Below are positions 19,926 to 28,279 of a DNA stretch of 64,000 bases, piece by piece (the first letter of the stretch is position 1; the number at the start of each line of letters is the position of its first letter). The notes below the pieces were generated by a model. That model saw only the letters and a list, made by a program, of their open reading frames with translations, made no database searches and was not told the DNA's origin. Both the position numbers and the translations under genes were made by a program. The DNA comes from Candidatus Poribacteria bacterium (GTDB lineage Bacteria; Poribacteria; WGA-4E; WGA-3G), in NCBI GenBank assembly GCA_022821965.1, contig JAJECN010000017.1, positions 62,001 to 126,000 on the forward strand, given 5' to 3'.

Positions 19926-20333
19926 TTATTTTTCCATTCTAAAGACACCGATTCTGAAGCCGTAACGCTTGTAAAAGGCGACGGCATCCTCATTATGAGA
20001 AAGTACATCCAATCTGACTTTCTTATCCGTCCATACGTTTTCGTACAGCCAATTAAGCAACTGCGTAGCGATACCTTTTCGCCGATGCGCTCTGTCCACA
20101 TACAATTGCCGCATATAATAGTGTCCGTCGTTATCTCTGTATAGACAGTAGGCGATGATATGTCCCTTCTCTTTCGCCACGTAGCAGATATAGTCAGTTG
20201 CCAACCATTCTTTCATCCGTTCGGTAAGTTCATCTATGTTCATCGGATTGGGGTGCTGTTCGTCCTCAATAAGATGTTTGTTCAGTTTGGCGATGACATC
20301 GGCATCGGTGAGTTCGGCTCTAACGATTTCCAT
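19926..20333 (-). CDS. GNAT family N-acetyltransferase
   Basis: A 135-aa acetyltransferase. The acetyl-CoA site is MRQLYVDRAHRRKGIATQLL (motif A, R/Q-x-x-G-x-G/A) at about 84-103, and the C-terminal NEDAVAFYKRYGF is typical of the family. AGGGT precedes ATG 20333. It sits between two PhyH genes in one tight leftward operon, which suggests that the acetylated and oxidised substrate is the same small molecule or peptide. The acceptor is unknown. Confidence 0.9.
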   Translation of the reverse strand: MEIVRAELTDADVIAKLNKHLIEDEQHPNPMNIDELTERMKEWLATDYICYVAKEKGHIIAYCLYRDNDGHYYMRQLYVDRAHRRKGIATQLLNWLYENVWTDKKVRLDVLSHNEDAVAFYKRYGFRIGVFRMEK

Positions 20334-20346
20334 TAGATTACCCTGG

Positions 20347-21156
20347 TTACGTCAACGTCACATTTTCCTGTTTCACGAGGTCCTTTATTTTCCATTCCGA
20401 ACCGTAAGCCGCTAATGCTTGCGTCTCAGGAGATAGCCGCTCCATCACTTCTGGCGGAAAGACTTCTCGGATACCGCGCTCGTCCTGAAAAAACTGCGTT
20501 TTATACCGCAGGATTAGAAATCTTCGATCGCGATCTGTCGGTTTCCACACCAACACACCGTGTGTCAACATCTCAGTGATGATTACGACGTCTCCCGCTT
20601 TCGGTGTTACATTGACGATCGCTGGATGGAGCGGCGCATTTGGGTTGTCAGGTTCAGGGGAAAACAGGTTTTCCGGACGCTTGAAATTGCGTTTATGGGA
20701 ACCCGGCAGAACTATCAAACCGCCGTCCCCCGGATAGACATCCGTGAAATAGAAGAAAGCCACGACATCGTTTGTGAAGGTTTGACCGTTTTTGACTTCA
20801 TACCGCCGGGTCCAACGGAAACCTTCACCCGCACAATGCAGCGGTGTCATCTCCTGCCGTTCATGTGTATTGACAACAAGCGACCCACGATTGAAACGCG
20901 GTTTGTTGAAAGTCAATTCTTTGATGATGGGCCAGGTAACAGGATGTAGCGTCAACGCTTCAAGCGATTTGTCCGCTGAAAATCCGTTTGAGAAACCCTC
21001 ACCACCTCTACTAATTCCGGGAGGCAATTCATCTGGAGATGATTGGACAAGCTGCTCTATTGCTGCTTGCGCATTGCTGAGTTCCTTCGGTGTTAAGACT
21101 TTCTCTAAATGCAGGTAGCCGCGTAGGTCAAAGAGGTATTTCTGTTTTGGGGTCAT
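20347..21156 (-). CDS. PhyH family protein with a halogenase-like HXA iron site
   Basis: A 269-aa member of the phytanoyl-CoA dioxygenase fold. ATG 21156 is chosen because GAGG lies seven bases upstream; the ATG at 21162 would be too close. Family landmarks are present: VVAFFYFTD, GGLIVLPGSHKRNF and the distal iron His in EMLTHGVLVW (His199), followed by the Arg-rich end that binds 2-oxoglutarate. The proximal site that should read HxD reads PLHCAGEG, giving His107-Cys-Ala109. Loss of that carboxylate is the hallmark of Fe/2OG halogenases such as SyrB2, where Ala or Gly leaves room for a halide. It could equally be a non-catalytic or differently liganded relative. Confidence 0.82.
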   Translation of the reverse strand: MTPKQKYLFDLRGYLHLEKVLTPKELSNAQAAIEQLVQSSPDELPPGISRGGEGFSNGFSADKSLEALTLHPVTWPIIKELTFNKPRFNRGSLVVNTHERQEMTPLHCAGEGFRWTRRYEVKNGQTFTNDVVAFFYFTDVYPGDGGLIVLPGSHKRNFKRPENLFSPEPDNPNAPLHPAIVNVTPKAGDVVIITEMLTHGVLVWKPTDRDRRFLILRYKTQFFQDERGIREVFPPEVMERLSPETQALAAYGSEWKIKDLVKQENVTLT

Positions 21157-21344
21157 GTCCATTCCTCGGAGAAGATAAGGTTATTTTTTCTTCCTAAACA
21201 TGATATAAAGGTTTGCTTTAAATATCAAGATAATTTACAATATTAAACGTAGGTTGGGTTAAGCGGGATAATGAGTTGATTGACGCGCTGCATAGTGCTA
21301 CTCTTTTAGGCGTTTTAGCAGGTGTCTTAGAGGAGAGATTTAAG

Positions 21345-21656
21345 ATGGAAAATCAAGCAGTTCTTAGCAAGGAGTTTATCAAGCAGACCCTTGTAGACAA
21401 TCGAAAAACCCTGAGGAAATACGGTGTCAAACGAATTGGCTTGTTCGGATCTTACGTGCGAGGGACAGCAACCGCCGCAAGTGACATTGATTTTCTCGTT
21501 GAACTCGAAAGACTGACTTTTGACGATTACATGGGGTTGGCTGTTTTTCTGGAAGATCTATTTAAGAAGGACGTTGACCTGGTGACCCCCACATCCATCA
21601 AACCAGGTTACAAACCTTATATTGAAAAAGAGGTAGAATATGTCACGGAACTATAA
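21345..21656 (+). CDS. MntA-like minimal nucleotidyltransferase antitoxin
   Basis: A 103-aa protein from ATG 21345, with AGGAGAG eight bases upstream (longer upstream frames lack a ribosome site). It has the minimal nucleotidyltransferase motif GLFGSYVRGTATAASDIDF: GSxxRG, then DxD in SDIDFLVEL. A third acidic residue follows in KDVDLVTP. In characterised MntA-HepT systems this enzyme AMPylates and so silences the HepT HEPN RNase. The downstream hepT-like gene overlaps it by 17 bases, as is normal for this pair. Confidence 0.9.
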   Translation: MENQAVLSKEFIKQTLVDNRKTLRKYGVKRIGLFGSYVRGTATAASDIDFLVELERLTFDDYMGLAVFLEDLFKKDVDLVTPTSIKPGYKPYIEKEVEYVTEL

Positions 21657-21984
21657 CCTATACCTCCAAGACATAGTGGAGGCAGCTGACCGTATCGCAT
21701 CATACGTTGAAGGTATGACTCGCAGTGCGTTTGAGGCGGATCAGATGCGGATTGACGCTGTTATCCGAAACCTTGGAATTATTGGTGAGGCTGTCAAGAA
21801 GATACCGGATTCCATCCGAGAGAAGTATCCAAGCGTTCCATGGCATAATATTGCAGGGTTAAGAAACAGAGTGATCCATGTATACTTTAATGTTAACATG
21901 GATGTGGTTTGGGATGCGTTACAGGTCAAGCTTCCGCCGCTGAAAACGCAAATTCAACAAATCCTTGAGGAGAGAAGCGAATGA
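21640..21984 (+). CDS. HepT-like HEPN RNase toxin (DUF86)
   Basis: A 114-aa HEPN protein. The catalytic RNase motif R-x4-H-x-Y reads RNRVIHVY in GLRNRVIHVYFNVNMDVVW. DAVIRNLGIIGEAVKKI is typical of DUF86/HepT. It overlaps the MntA-like gene, forming a HEPN/MNT toxin-antitoxin module whose toxin cleaves RNA when not modified. The motif is intact, so the module is probably active. It converges with the sulfatase gene 21 bases away. Confidence 0.92.
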   Translation: MSRNYNLYLQDIVEAADRIASYVEGMTRSAFEADQMRIDAVIRNLGIIGEAVKKIPDSIREKYPSVPWHNIAGLRNRVIHVYFNVNMDVVWDALQVKLPPLKTQIQQILEERSE

Positions 21985-22005
21985 TACCACTTCACGCAAT
22001 CGCTT

Positions 22006-23400
22006 CTACTCATGATCCTCTAATTCATCTCTCAACCGTTCCAATTCCGCCTTCAATTCGCTAACAACAGCCGCATACGCCGGATCAGCATAAACATTCT
22101 GCATCTCGTATGGATCTTTCTCTAAGTCAAATAGTTCCCATTCCGGTGGTGTCGAGCGATCAATCGCTCCACCTGACCCCAATGCTTCACCATAATAGTA
22201 GATGAGTTTATAACGTTCTGTCCGCACACCGTAATGTGCCGGGATGTTGAAATGCGCCAGGTGCATCCAATACCGATAATACATAGATGTCCGCCAATCC
22301 GCTGGCGTTTCATCCGCCAACGACGTTCGGAGACTATGTCCCTGCATGTCATCTGGAATCGGTATACGTGCGTAATCGAGCAGTGTCGGTGCGAAATCGA
22401 CGTTTAAGGCAATCTGTTCGCTAACGCCTGCCGCTGGAATCTCGCGTGGATACCGGACAAGCAAAGGAATCCGCATCGATTCCTCATACATGAATCTTTT
22501 GTCATACCAACCGTGGTCGCCCAGAAAGAACCCATGATCCGCCGAATAAATGACAATGGTGTCCTCCGCTAAATCTTCAGCATCCAGATAATCGAGCAGT
22601 CGTCCGACGTTCTCATCAATAGCATGTGCGCAACGTAAATAGTTCCGCATGTAGCACTGATAGTTCCACCGCTTCAAGTCGTCGCCTTTGAGACCTTCAG
22701 GTGTCGGCTCCGGTAGATGATTCTTCCGTTGCATGATATCCACCTTCGCTGTGTTCATTGCAGCACCCGCTGCTCGGTTTTTGTAGTCATCATTGAAGGT
22801 CGACGGTTCAGGAATTTCGTCCGTATAGAGGTGTAGGTGCTTGGGATTCGGAAAAAACGGATCGTGTGTTGCTTTATAGGTCGTCATCAGGAAAAACGGT
22901 TGATCTGTCTCCCTATTTTGTAGCCAGTTCAATGAACTATCCGTCACGAGGTCTGCGGAATATCCATTGAATCTTTTCCGTTCTCCCATCTCAATCATTT
23001 CAGGGTTGATGTGTGCACCTTGCACAGGGAACACGTTCCAGTAATCGAAACCGTGCGGATCGCTGACACCACCGTGTCCGAGATGCCACTTCCCGACAAT
23101 CGCCGTCTGATATCCGTCTTCATGCAGCATCTGTGCGACCGTCCGTTCCTTCGTGTGATCAATTGTATCCGCAAGGGTTTTGATGCCGGTCTTATGGCTG
23201 TATTTTCCCGTCAGAATGGAACCGCGTGCCGGTGTACAGATTGCGTTCGTACAGAAGCAGTTATTAAATCGCATCCCACCGTCACCAATGCGGTCAATGT
23301 TGGGAGTGTGGTTCATCTCGCTACCGTAGCAGCTAATCGCTGGTGCCGCATGGTCATCGGACACGATGAGAAGGACATTTGGTCTGTGTGTTGTTGACAT
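22006..23400 (-). CDS. Sulfatase (type I, formylglycine-dependent)
   Basis: A 464-aa arylsulfatase-family hydrolase. The N-terminal metal site is NVLLIVSDDHAAP. The formylglycine signature CTPAR starts at Cys55 (NAICTPARGSILTGKY), which a sulfatase-modifying enzyme would oxidise. Later metal and active-site residues appear in VGKWHLGH and YSADHGFFLGDHGWYDKRFMYEESMRIPLLVRYP. No signal peptide is visible. It starts three bases after the upstream zinc dehydrogenase stop, so the two form an operon. Likely substrates are sulfated glycans; the exact linkage is unknown. Homologous enzymes are abundant in bacteria that feed on marine polysaccharides. Confidence 0.95.
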   Translation of the reverse strand: MSTTHRPNVLLIVSDDHAAPAISCYGSEMNHTPNIDRIGDGGMRFNNCFCTNAICTPARGSILTGKYSHKTGIKTLADTIDHTKERTVAQMLHEDGYQTAIVGKWHLGHGGVSDPHGFDYWNVFPVQGAHINPEMIEMGERKRFNGYSADLVTDSSLNWLQNRETDQPFFLMTTYKATHDPFFPNPKHLHLYTDEIPEPSTFNDDYKNRAAGAAMNTAKVDIMQRKNHLPEPTPEGLKGDDLKRWNYQCYMRNYLRCAHAIDENVGRLLDYLDAEDLAEDTIVIYSADHGFFLGDHGWYDKRFMYEESMRIPLLVRYPREIPAAGVSEQIALNVDFAPTLLDYARIPIPDDMQGHSLRTSLADETPADWRTSMYYRYWMHLAHFNIPAHYGVRTERYKLIYYYGEALGSGGAIDRSTPPEWELFDLEKDPYEMQNVYADPAYAAVVSELKAELERLRDELEDHE

Positions 23401-23403
23401 AAC

Positions 23404-24426
23404 TTATTCCCAAGGTTTCAGGATAATCTTTGAGCTTTCATGAGAGGCAGAGGTTTCAAATGCCTGTTGGATCTCGCTCATCGGGTAGATGTTGCTGATG
23501 AGCAGATCAAGGAGGGGCGATCCTTCGATGACCTTCATCAATCCGGGAAATTGGTTGAGGTTATAGTGCCATGCCCCGACGAGACGTAATCCTTTACCGA
23601 TGAGATCCGGACTGACATGGATAACAGTATCGTTTCTGCCGCTCTGACCGACGAACGCGATCGTGCCGCGCCGACGTGTCACATCGATGCAAAGTCGATG
23701 TGCTTGGACGTTTCCAGAACAATCAAGCGCGAAGTCAACGCCGCGACCATCCGGCGTGAGATCACGGATCTGGTCTACTGCATCTTCATCCGTTGGATTG
23801 ATAACCGCTTCAACGCCCATCTGTTTTGCGCGTTCAACCCGCCACGGAATTAGTTCCGCTGCAATGACTTTCGCACCACGGAAACGCGCGTTAGTAATCG
23901 CACCGAAACCCACGGGACCGATGCCGGTGATGAGCACGGTATGCGTCGCATTAACGCCCATCTCATCGAACGCACGGTAGGAAGGTCCCAATGCACAACA
24001 CGCAAGCGAAGCATGTTCGTAGGAAACGTTGTCCGGTATTTTCGGAAGCAACCAAGATGGTTTCAGTATATACTGCGCCATTGTCGCACTTCCATAACCG
24101 GATCCGACGAATTCCTCAAAGTTGTAATTGTTTTCGCAGTGGATATAATCGCCGTCGGTGCAAAGCGCGCATTTGCCACATGGGTATTGCGGCATCACGA
24201 CGACGCGATCGCCGATTTCCACTTTTCCGGGTTGTGCGATGTCAACAACCTCGCCTGCTGCTTCGTGCCCCATCCGATCAGTTTTGCTTCCGTGCTCAAA
24301 AGCGTGATATTCGTTACACATCGGTGAGGCATGGATTTTCACAACGACCCAGTCCTCTTTCGGAGTTGGATCTGGCACTTCGACGAGTCCGGCTTGATGT
24401 TCGCCTAAAATTGCTGCGACTTTCAT
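23404..24426 (-). CDS. Zinc-dependent medium-chain dehydrogenase
   Basis: A 340-aa alcohol/sorbitol dehydrogenase-type enzyme. Catalytic zinc ligands are Cys37 (SPMCNEYHAF) and the GHEAAGEV His/Glu. The structural zinc loop is CGKCALCTDGDYIHC. The cofactor site is LITGIGPVGFGAITNARFRGAKVIAAE. AAGGAG precedes ATG 24426. It is the first gene of a two-gene operon with the sulfatase, which suggests oxidation of a sugar alcohol or other polyol released during glycan breakdown. The substrate is not determinable. Confidence 0.93.
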   Translation of the reverse strand: MKVAAILGEHQAGLVEVPDPTPKEDWVVVKIHASPMCNEYHAFEHGSKTDRMGHEAAGEVVDIAQPGKVEIGDRVVVMPQYPCGKCALCTDGDYIHCENNYNFEEFVGSGYGSATMAQYILKPSWLLPKIPDNVSYEHASLACCALGPSYRAFDEMGVNATHTVLITGIGPVGFGAITNARFRGAKVIAAELIPWRVERAKQMGVEAVINPTDEDAVDQIRDLTPDGRGVDFALDCSGNVQAHRLCIDVTRRRGTIAFVGQSGRNDTVIHVSPDLIGKGLRLVGAWHYNLNQFPGLMKVIEGSPLLDLLISNIYPMSEIQQAFETSASHESSKIILKPWE

Positions 24427-24556
24427 AGTTGCTCCTTGCGTTTTTTTACTAAAGATGTAGCGGTATTTTGTTTAAACCTTCGTGTATTTTAGCATAACTC
24501 CATTTGTGAAGCAAATTGTTAGGGGCTTGATGGTGCGTCTGTACCGAAAAGTTTGC

Positions 24557-24585
24557 TTGACAAAATTGGTAAAAATCTGTTTAAT
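24557..24585 (+). promoter_or_regulatory. Sigma-70 type promoter for the RidA gene
   Basis: TTGACA (24557-24562) and TTTAAT (24580-24585) are 17 bases apart, about 110 bases before the RidA start. Confidence 0.6.
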
Positions 24586-24695
24586 AGTAGAGGCAGTATC
24601 AAATAATCATCGCAAGTTTTGACCTGCCAGTTACGCCAAAAACGCTGTGTTTACGGCATATTAGAATCTAATCTATTTTACAAAAGGATAGTCAA

Positions 24696-25157
24696 ATGAC
24701 AATAGAACAACGACTTGAAGAATTAGGTGTTGAGTTACCGGAACCGGCGGTTCCCGTAGCGAATTACGTCACAACCGTACAGACTGGGAATCTCGTATTT
24801 ACGTCAGGGCACGGACCCGGAACAGGCGAAGGTCCGATCTACAAAAGCCAACTCGGCACCGATGCAACGATCGAAGAAGGTTATGCATCGGCGCGTCAGG
24901 TGGCAATTTGTTTATTGAGCACCCTCAAACACGCACTCGGTGATCTGGATAGAATCAAGCGCGTCGTCAAGGTACTTGGGTTCGTCAATTCGGCACCCGA
25001 CTTTATTGACCAACCCGCGGTTGTCAACGGTGCGTCCGACTTTTTGGTTGAGGTCTTCGGTGATAAGGGGAGACATGCTCGCTCTGCTGTCGGTATGGTC
25101 CAATTACCTGGTGGAATCCCTGTTGAAGTCGAAATGGTCGTCGAAATTGAGGATTAA
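24696..25157 (+). CDS. RidA/YjgF-YER057c-UK114 family protein
   Basis: A 153-aa RidA-like protein. It has the family pattern NYVTTVQTGNLVFTSGHGP near residues 24-42 and a central ARQVAICLLSTLKHALGDLDRIKRVVKVLGFV, ending PGGIPVEVEMVVEIED. Classical RidA deaminates reactive enamines and imines, using an Arg near the C-terminus. Here the equivalent region reads KGRHARSAVGMVQLP, which retains Arg. AAAGGATAG precedes ATG 24696. This longer subgroup often has unknown substrates. Confidence 0.92.
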   Translation: MTIEQRLEELGVELPEPAVPVANYVTTVQTGNLVFTSGHGPGTGEGPIYKSQLGTDATIEEGYASARQVAICLLSTLKHALGDLDRIKRVVKVLGFVNSAPDFIDQPAVVNGASDFLVEVFGDKGRHARSAVGMVQLPGGIPVEVEMVVEIED

Positions 25158-25288
25158 TCTCTTGAGGAAACTTGAAATTGGTATTATGAGTCACGAAAGC
25201 ACAGCCCGAAACGAAGTGCAGGGCGACTCGGGAGAAGAATACTCCAAGCATGAAACCACGCTTATTACGCCGCAAGGAAAGTTAAAAA

Positions 25289-26482
25289 ATGGCAGTTCAA
25301 ATTGTTAAACCTCGGATACGCGGGTTCATCTGTACGAATGCCCATCCCGTTGGGTGTCAGGCAAATATCCTGAGCCAGATCGATGAGATTAAGGAGGGCA
25401 TTCCTTACAAAGAAACGGGTATGAATGCCCTTGTTATCGGGGCATCGACGGGGTACGGACTCGCCTCTCGCCTCGCTTTGACTTATGCTTACGGTGCTAA
25501 AACGCTTGGGCTCCTCTATGAACGACCCCCTGATGGCAGACGCACCGCGTCAGCTGGTTACTATAACACCGCTGCTTTCCATCAACAAGCGACAGCGGAC
25601 GGCTTTTTTGCCCAAAGTCTCAACGGAGATGCATTTTCCGATGAGATGAAGACAGAAGTTATTGACCAACTCAAAACAGACTTCGGCAAAATAAATATCC
25701 TCGTCTATAGTATCGCTGCACCGCGCCGAGTTCATCCGAATACGGGTGTCTCACATGAATCTGTCCTCAAACCGATCGGTGCACCCTATACAGGAAAGAC
25801 GATTGACCTAAGTCGTGAAGTTATCGCACCTGTAACGATTGAACCCGCGAGTGAACACGAGATCACCGATACCATCGCTGTGATGGGGGGTGAAGACTTA
25901 GAGATGTGGGTTGACGCTTTGGCAGACGCGGAGTTGATCGCGCCAGAAGTGACGGTCGTTGCATATACCTATATTGGGAGTCCCTTGACTTGGTCCATTT
26001 ACCGAGATGGGACTATCGGCAGGGCGAAGGACGATCTAAAAGCACGTGTGGACGTACTTGACCAAAGACTTGCGGATCAACTCGGTGGCAACGCCTATAT
26101 TTCGGTGAACAAAGCCGTTGTTACGCAAGCGTCTGCAGCGATTCCTGTCGTGCCACTTTATATTAGCATCCTCTATGATATTATGAACGCGAAGGGGATC
26201 AATGAGGCACCGATTGGGCAGATGCGACGACTCTTCTCGGAGCATCTCGGCCCCGGTTTACAACCCCAGCTTGATTCTGAACGCTATATCCGACTCGATG
26301 ATCGCGAGTTGCAGTCTGAGGTGACCAACGCCGTAACCGAGCGTTGGGGACAAATTGATACCGACAACTTCCATGAACTCTCCGATTACGCAGGCTACAG
26401 ACAACGCTTCCGAAATCTCTTTGGATTTGAAGTTGGAGATGTAGACTACGATGAAGCGGTAGAGACGGAATTAACATTTTAG
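25289..26482 (+). CDS. fabV: trans-2-enoyl-CoA/ACP reductase FabV
   Basis: A 397-aa NADH-dependent enoyl reductase of the FabV/TER type, closing the fatty-acid elongation cycle or making butyryl-CoA from crotonyl-CoA. Signatures are the N-terminal KPRIRGFICTNAHPVGC, the NADH motif ALVIGASTGYGLASRLAL, IYSIAAPRR-like VYSIAAPRRVHPNTG, and the active site VAYTYIGSPLTWSIYRDGTIGRAK with the long Tyr-x8-Lys spacing. AAGGAAAG precedes ATG 25289. Length is as expected. It is probably the sole enoyl reductase read in this region. Confidence 0.95.
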   Translation: MAVQIVKPRIRGFICTNAHPVGCQANILSQIDEIKEGIPYKETGMNALVIGASTGYGLASRLALTYAYGAKTLGLLYERPPDGRRTASAGYYNTAAFHQQATADGFFAQSLNGDAFSDEMKTEVIDQLKTDFGKINILVYSIAAPRRVHPNTGVSHESVLKPIGAPYTGKTIDLSREVIAPVTIEPASEHEITDTIAVMGGEDLEMWVDALADAELIAPEVTVVAYTYIGSPLTWSIYRDGTIGRAKDDLKARVDVLDQRLADQLGGNAYISVNKAVVTQASAAIPVVPLYISILYDIMNAKGINEAPIGQMRRLFSEHLGPGLQPQLDSERYIRLDDRELQSEVTNAVTERWGQIDTDNFHELSDYAGYRQRFRNLFGFEVGDVDYDEAVETELTF

Positions 26483-26514
26483 GAATAGTGGGCATAGAAA
26501 TCAAACAAACCTGA

Positions 26515-26853
26515 ATGCGGAACATACGACCGAGAAGACTACAGGTCTACCGAACTTCAAGAGGACGAGAGCCTTTTACCGAGTGGCTTATATCCATTCA
26601 CGATAGAAATACGCGAAACAGAATTGAAAGGCGACTTGACCGGATCAGATCTGGCAATTTTGGAGATTACCGCTCTGTTGGTGCTGGAGTGTTTGAATTG
26701 CGGTTTTCTTTCGGTACGGGTTATCGCATCTATTTTGGTGAAGTGGATGACACGATCGTTCTGCTGCTCTGTGGGGGTGACAAGTCATCCCAGGCGCGGG
26801 ATATTGAACGCGCAAAGAGGTATTGGTTGGAATATAAGGAGATACAAGAATGA
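26515..26853 (+). CDS. HigB/RelE-family toxin (phage-derived Gp49-like)
   Basis: A 112-aa RelE-superfamily mRNA interferase. It shows FTEWLISIHDRNTRNRIERRLDRI, the GDYRSVGAGVFELRF core and GYRIYFGEVDDTIVLLLCGGDKSSQARDIERA, the pattern of the Gp49/HigB-like toxins that cut mRNA on the ribosome. Catalytic-type Arg and Lys residues are retained. It overlaps the antitoxin by four bases (ATGA), with the toxin first, as in higBA. Confidence 0.92.
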   Translation: MRNIRPRRLQVYRTSRGREPFTEWLISIHDRNTRNRIERRLDRIRSGNFGDYRSVGAGVFELRFSFGTGYRIYFGEVDDTIVLLLCGGDKSSQARDIERAKRYWLEYKEIQE

Positions 26854-27254
26854 GAGAGTATCGAACATGGGAAGAAATTCTAATGGAACGGTTTACTTCC
26901 GACTGGGAGGAGGCAATTGGTTATCTTGACGTAGCACTTGAGGAATACCAAGAGGATGGTGACACTCCCTTCTTTCTCCTTGGGTTAGAGAATGTGATTG
27001 AAGCACAGGGAGGGATTACGGGACTTGCGAAGCAGACAGGGATAGAGCCCGAAGTCCTCTCAGAGATGCTCTCAAGCGAAAAGGCACCGCGTCTGGATAC
27101 GCTCAATACAATTCTTCAGGGGCTGGGGTGTCGGTTGTCAATCCAACCGCTAAAGGATACGAATTCCAGTGCTGACAAGAATTACTCGGTTGCACCAAGA
27201 GAAAGTGCAGATCCGCACCTTGAAACCACTACCGAGCGTGGTGATTTGCGCTAA
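26850..27254 (+). CDS. HigA-like antitoxin with a C-terminal extension
   Basis: A 134-aa antitoxin. The region LLGLENVIEAQGGITGLAKQTG to LDTLNTILQGLGCRLSIQPL is a probable helix-turn-helix of the addiction-module antidote family, which binds its own promoter and the toxin. The N-terminal 45 residues hold a helical toxin-contact segment (WEEAIGYLDVALEEYQ). The last 30 residues are polar and disordered, an extension not usual for HigA. It overlaps the toxin gene by four bases. Confidence 0.88.
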   Translation: MREYRTWEEILMERFTSDWEEAIGYLDVALEEYQEDGDTPFFLLGLENVIEAQGGITGLAKQTGIEPEVLSEMLSSEKAPRLDTLNTILQGLGCRLSIQPLKDTNSSADKNYSVAPRESADPHLETTTERGDLR

Positions 27255-27355
27255 CTGTTTATACCTATTACCGATCAATACGATGATTTGATAAACTAAA
27301 AACCCGAAATCGGTTTTTGAAACCTGATTTTGTGAATTTTTAACAAACAAAGGTG

Positions 27356-27470
27356 TTCAGTTATCAGTTAAGAGTCTCCTTTTAAAACCTTCCCTAACTT
27401 GGCGTACGCCAGGAAAAGGTGAATTGGTACATAGAGACCTCTTAACCGACAACTGAAGACTGATAACTAT
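27356..27470. repeat. Palindromic intergenic repeat, AACTGATAAC family, with a 12-bp central palindrome
   Basis: The outer arms AGTTATCAG and CTGATAACT and the inner arms GTTAAGAG and CTCTTAAC are each perfectly complementary. TGGCGTACGCCA at 27400-27411 is a perfect 12-base palindrome in the middle. The right arm ends just before the ThuA-like ribosome site. Confidence 0.7.
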
Positions 27471-27485
27471 TCTAAGGAGAAACGT

Positions 27486-28214
27486 ATGGCACAACCAATT
27501 CAGGTTACGGTCTGGAATGAATTTAGGCACGAGAAAACAAACGAGACCATTCGCGGTATCTATCCGAAAGGTATCCACGCCGCAATTGCCGATGGGCTGG
27601 ACGGCTCAGGCGGTTTTAAAGTCCGGAGCGCGACGTTAGATGAACCCGAACACGGCTTAACCGACGATGTCCTCTCAAGCACGGATGTTTTAATCTGGTG
27701 GGGACACGCTGCACACGGGGCAGTTGAAGACGCTATTGCTGACAAAGTTCGCGCACGTGTATTAGATGGCATGGGACTTATTGTCCTGCACTCCGCACAC
27801 TATTCTAAACCCTTTACCCGTTTGATGGGCACGTCGTGTAGCCTCAAGTGGCGGGAAGCAGGCGAAAAGGAACGCCTCTGGGTCATTGAGCACGGACATC
27901 CGATTGTCGAAGGCTTAGGCGAATACTTTGAAATTGAGCACGCCGAAATGTATGGTGAGCCGTTTGATATTCCCGAACCCGACACACTTATTTTCGTCAG
28001 TTGGTTCCCGGGTGGTGAAGTCTTCCGAAGTGGCTGCTGCTATTATCGCGGCAGAGGCAAAATCTTCTATTTCCGTCCCGGTCATGAGACATACCCGATC
28101 TATTACGACGAAAACGTTCGACACGTGATCGCGAATGCTGCACGATGGGCAGCACCGGGCAATGCCCCGACACCTGTCTTTGGGAATGCACAACCCTTAG
28201 AGCTATTAGAATAA
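27486..28214 (+). CDS. ThuA-like domain protein
   Basis: A 242-aa protein of the ThuA/trehalose-utilisation group, a class I glutamine amidotransferase-like fold. Features are [13 protein letters not shown] near the start, [14 protein letters not shown] at about 72-85, [21 protein letters not shown] with HSxH at the nucleophile-elbow region, and [13 protein letters not shown]. No Cys occupies the nucleophile site, as is usual for ThuA proteins. AAGGAG precedes ATG 27486. It probably acts on a sugar derivative. Its own terminator hairpin follows. Confidence 0.93.
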   Translation: MAQPIQVTVWNEFRHEKTNETIRGIYPKGIHAAIADGLDGSGGFKVRSATLDEPEHGLTDDVLSSTDVLIWWGHAAHGAVEDAIADKVRARVLDGMGLIVLHSAHYSKPFTRLMGTSCSLKWREAGEKERLWVIEHGHPIVEGLGEYFEIEHAEMYGEPFDIPEPDTLIFVSWFPGGEVFRSGCCYYRGRGKIFYFRPGHETYPIYYDENVRHVIANAARWAAPGNAPTPVFGNAQPLELLE

Positions 28215-28232
28215 AGCATATTGTATAGCGAT

Positions 28233-28267
28233 GAGTGGGCTTCTCCCGAAGCCCGCTCGTTGTTATT
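28233..28267 (+). terminator. Intrinsic terminator after the ThuA-like gene
   Basis: GAGTGGGCTTC-tccc-GAAGCCCGCTC (28233-28258) forms an 11-bp stem with one G-T pair, followed by GTTGTTATT. It ends 13 bases before the next start. Confidence 0.8.
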
Positions 28268-28279
28268 AGGAAATCTTTT

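Noticed and set aside
25188-25308. A 40-codon frame starting ATGAGTCACGAAAGC between RidA and FabV
   Set aside because: It overlaps the ribosome site and start of fabV in another frame, has no ribosome site of its own, and its product shows no family features.
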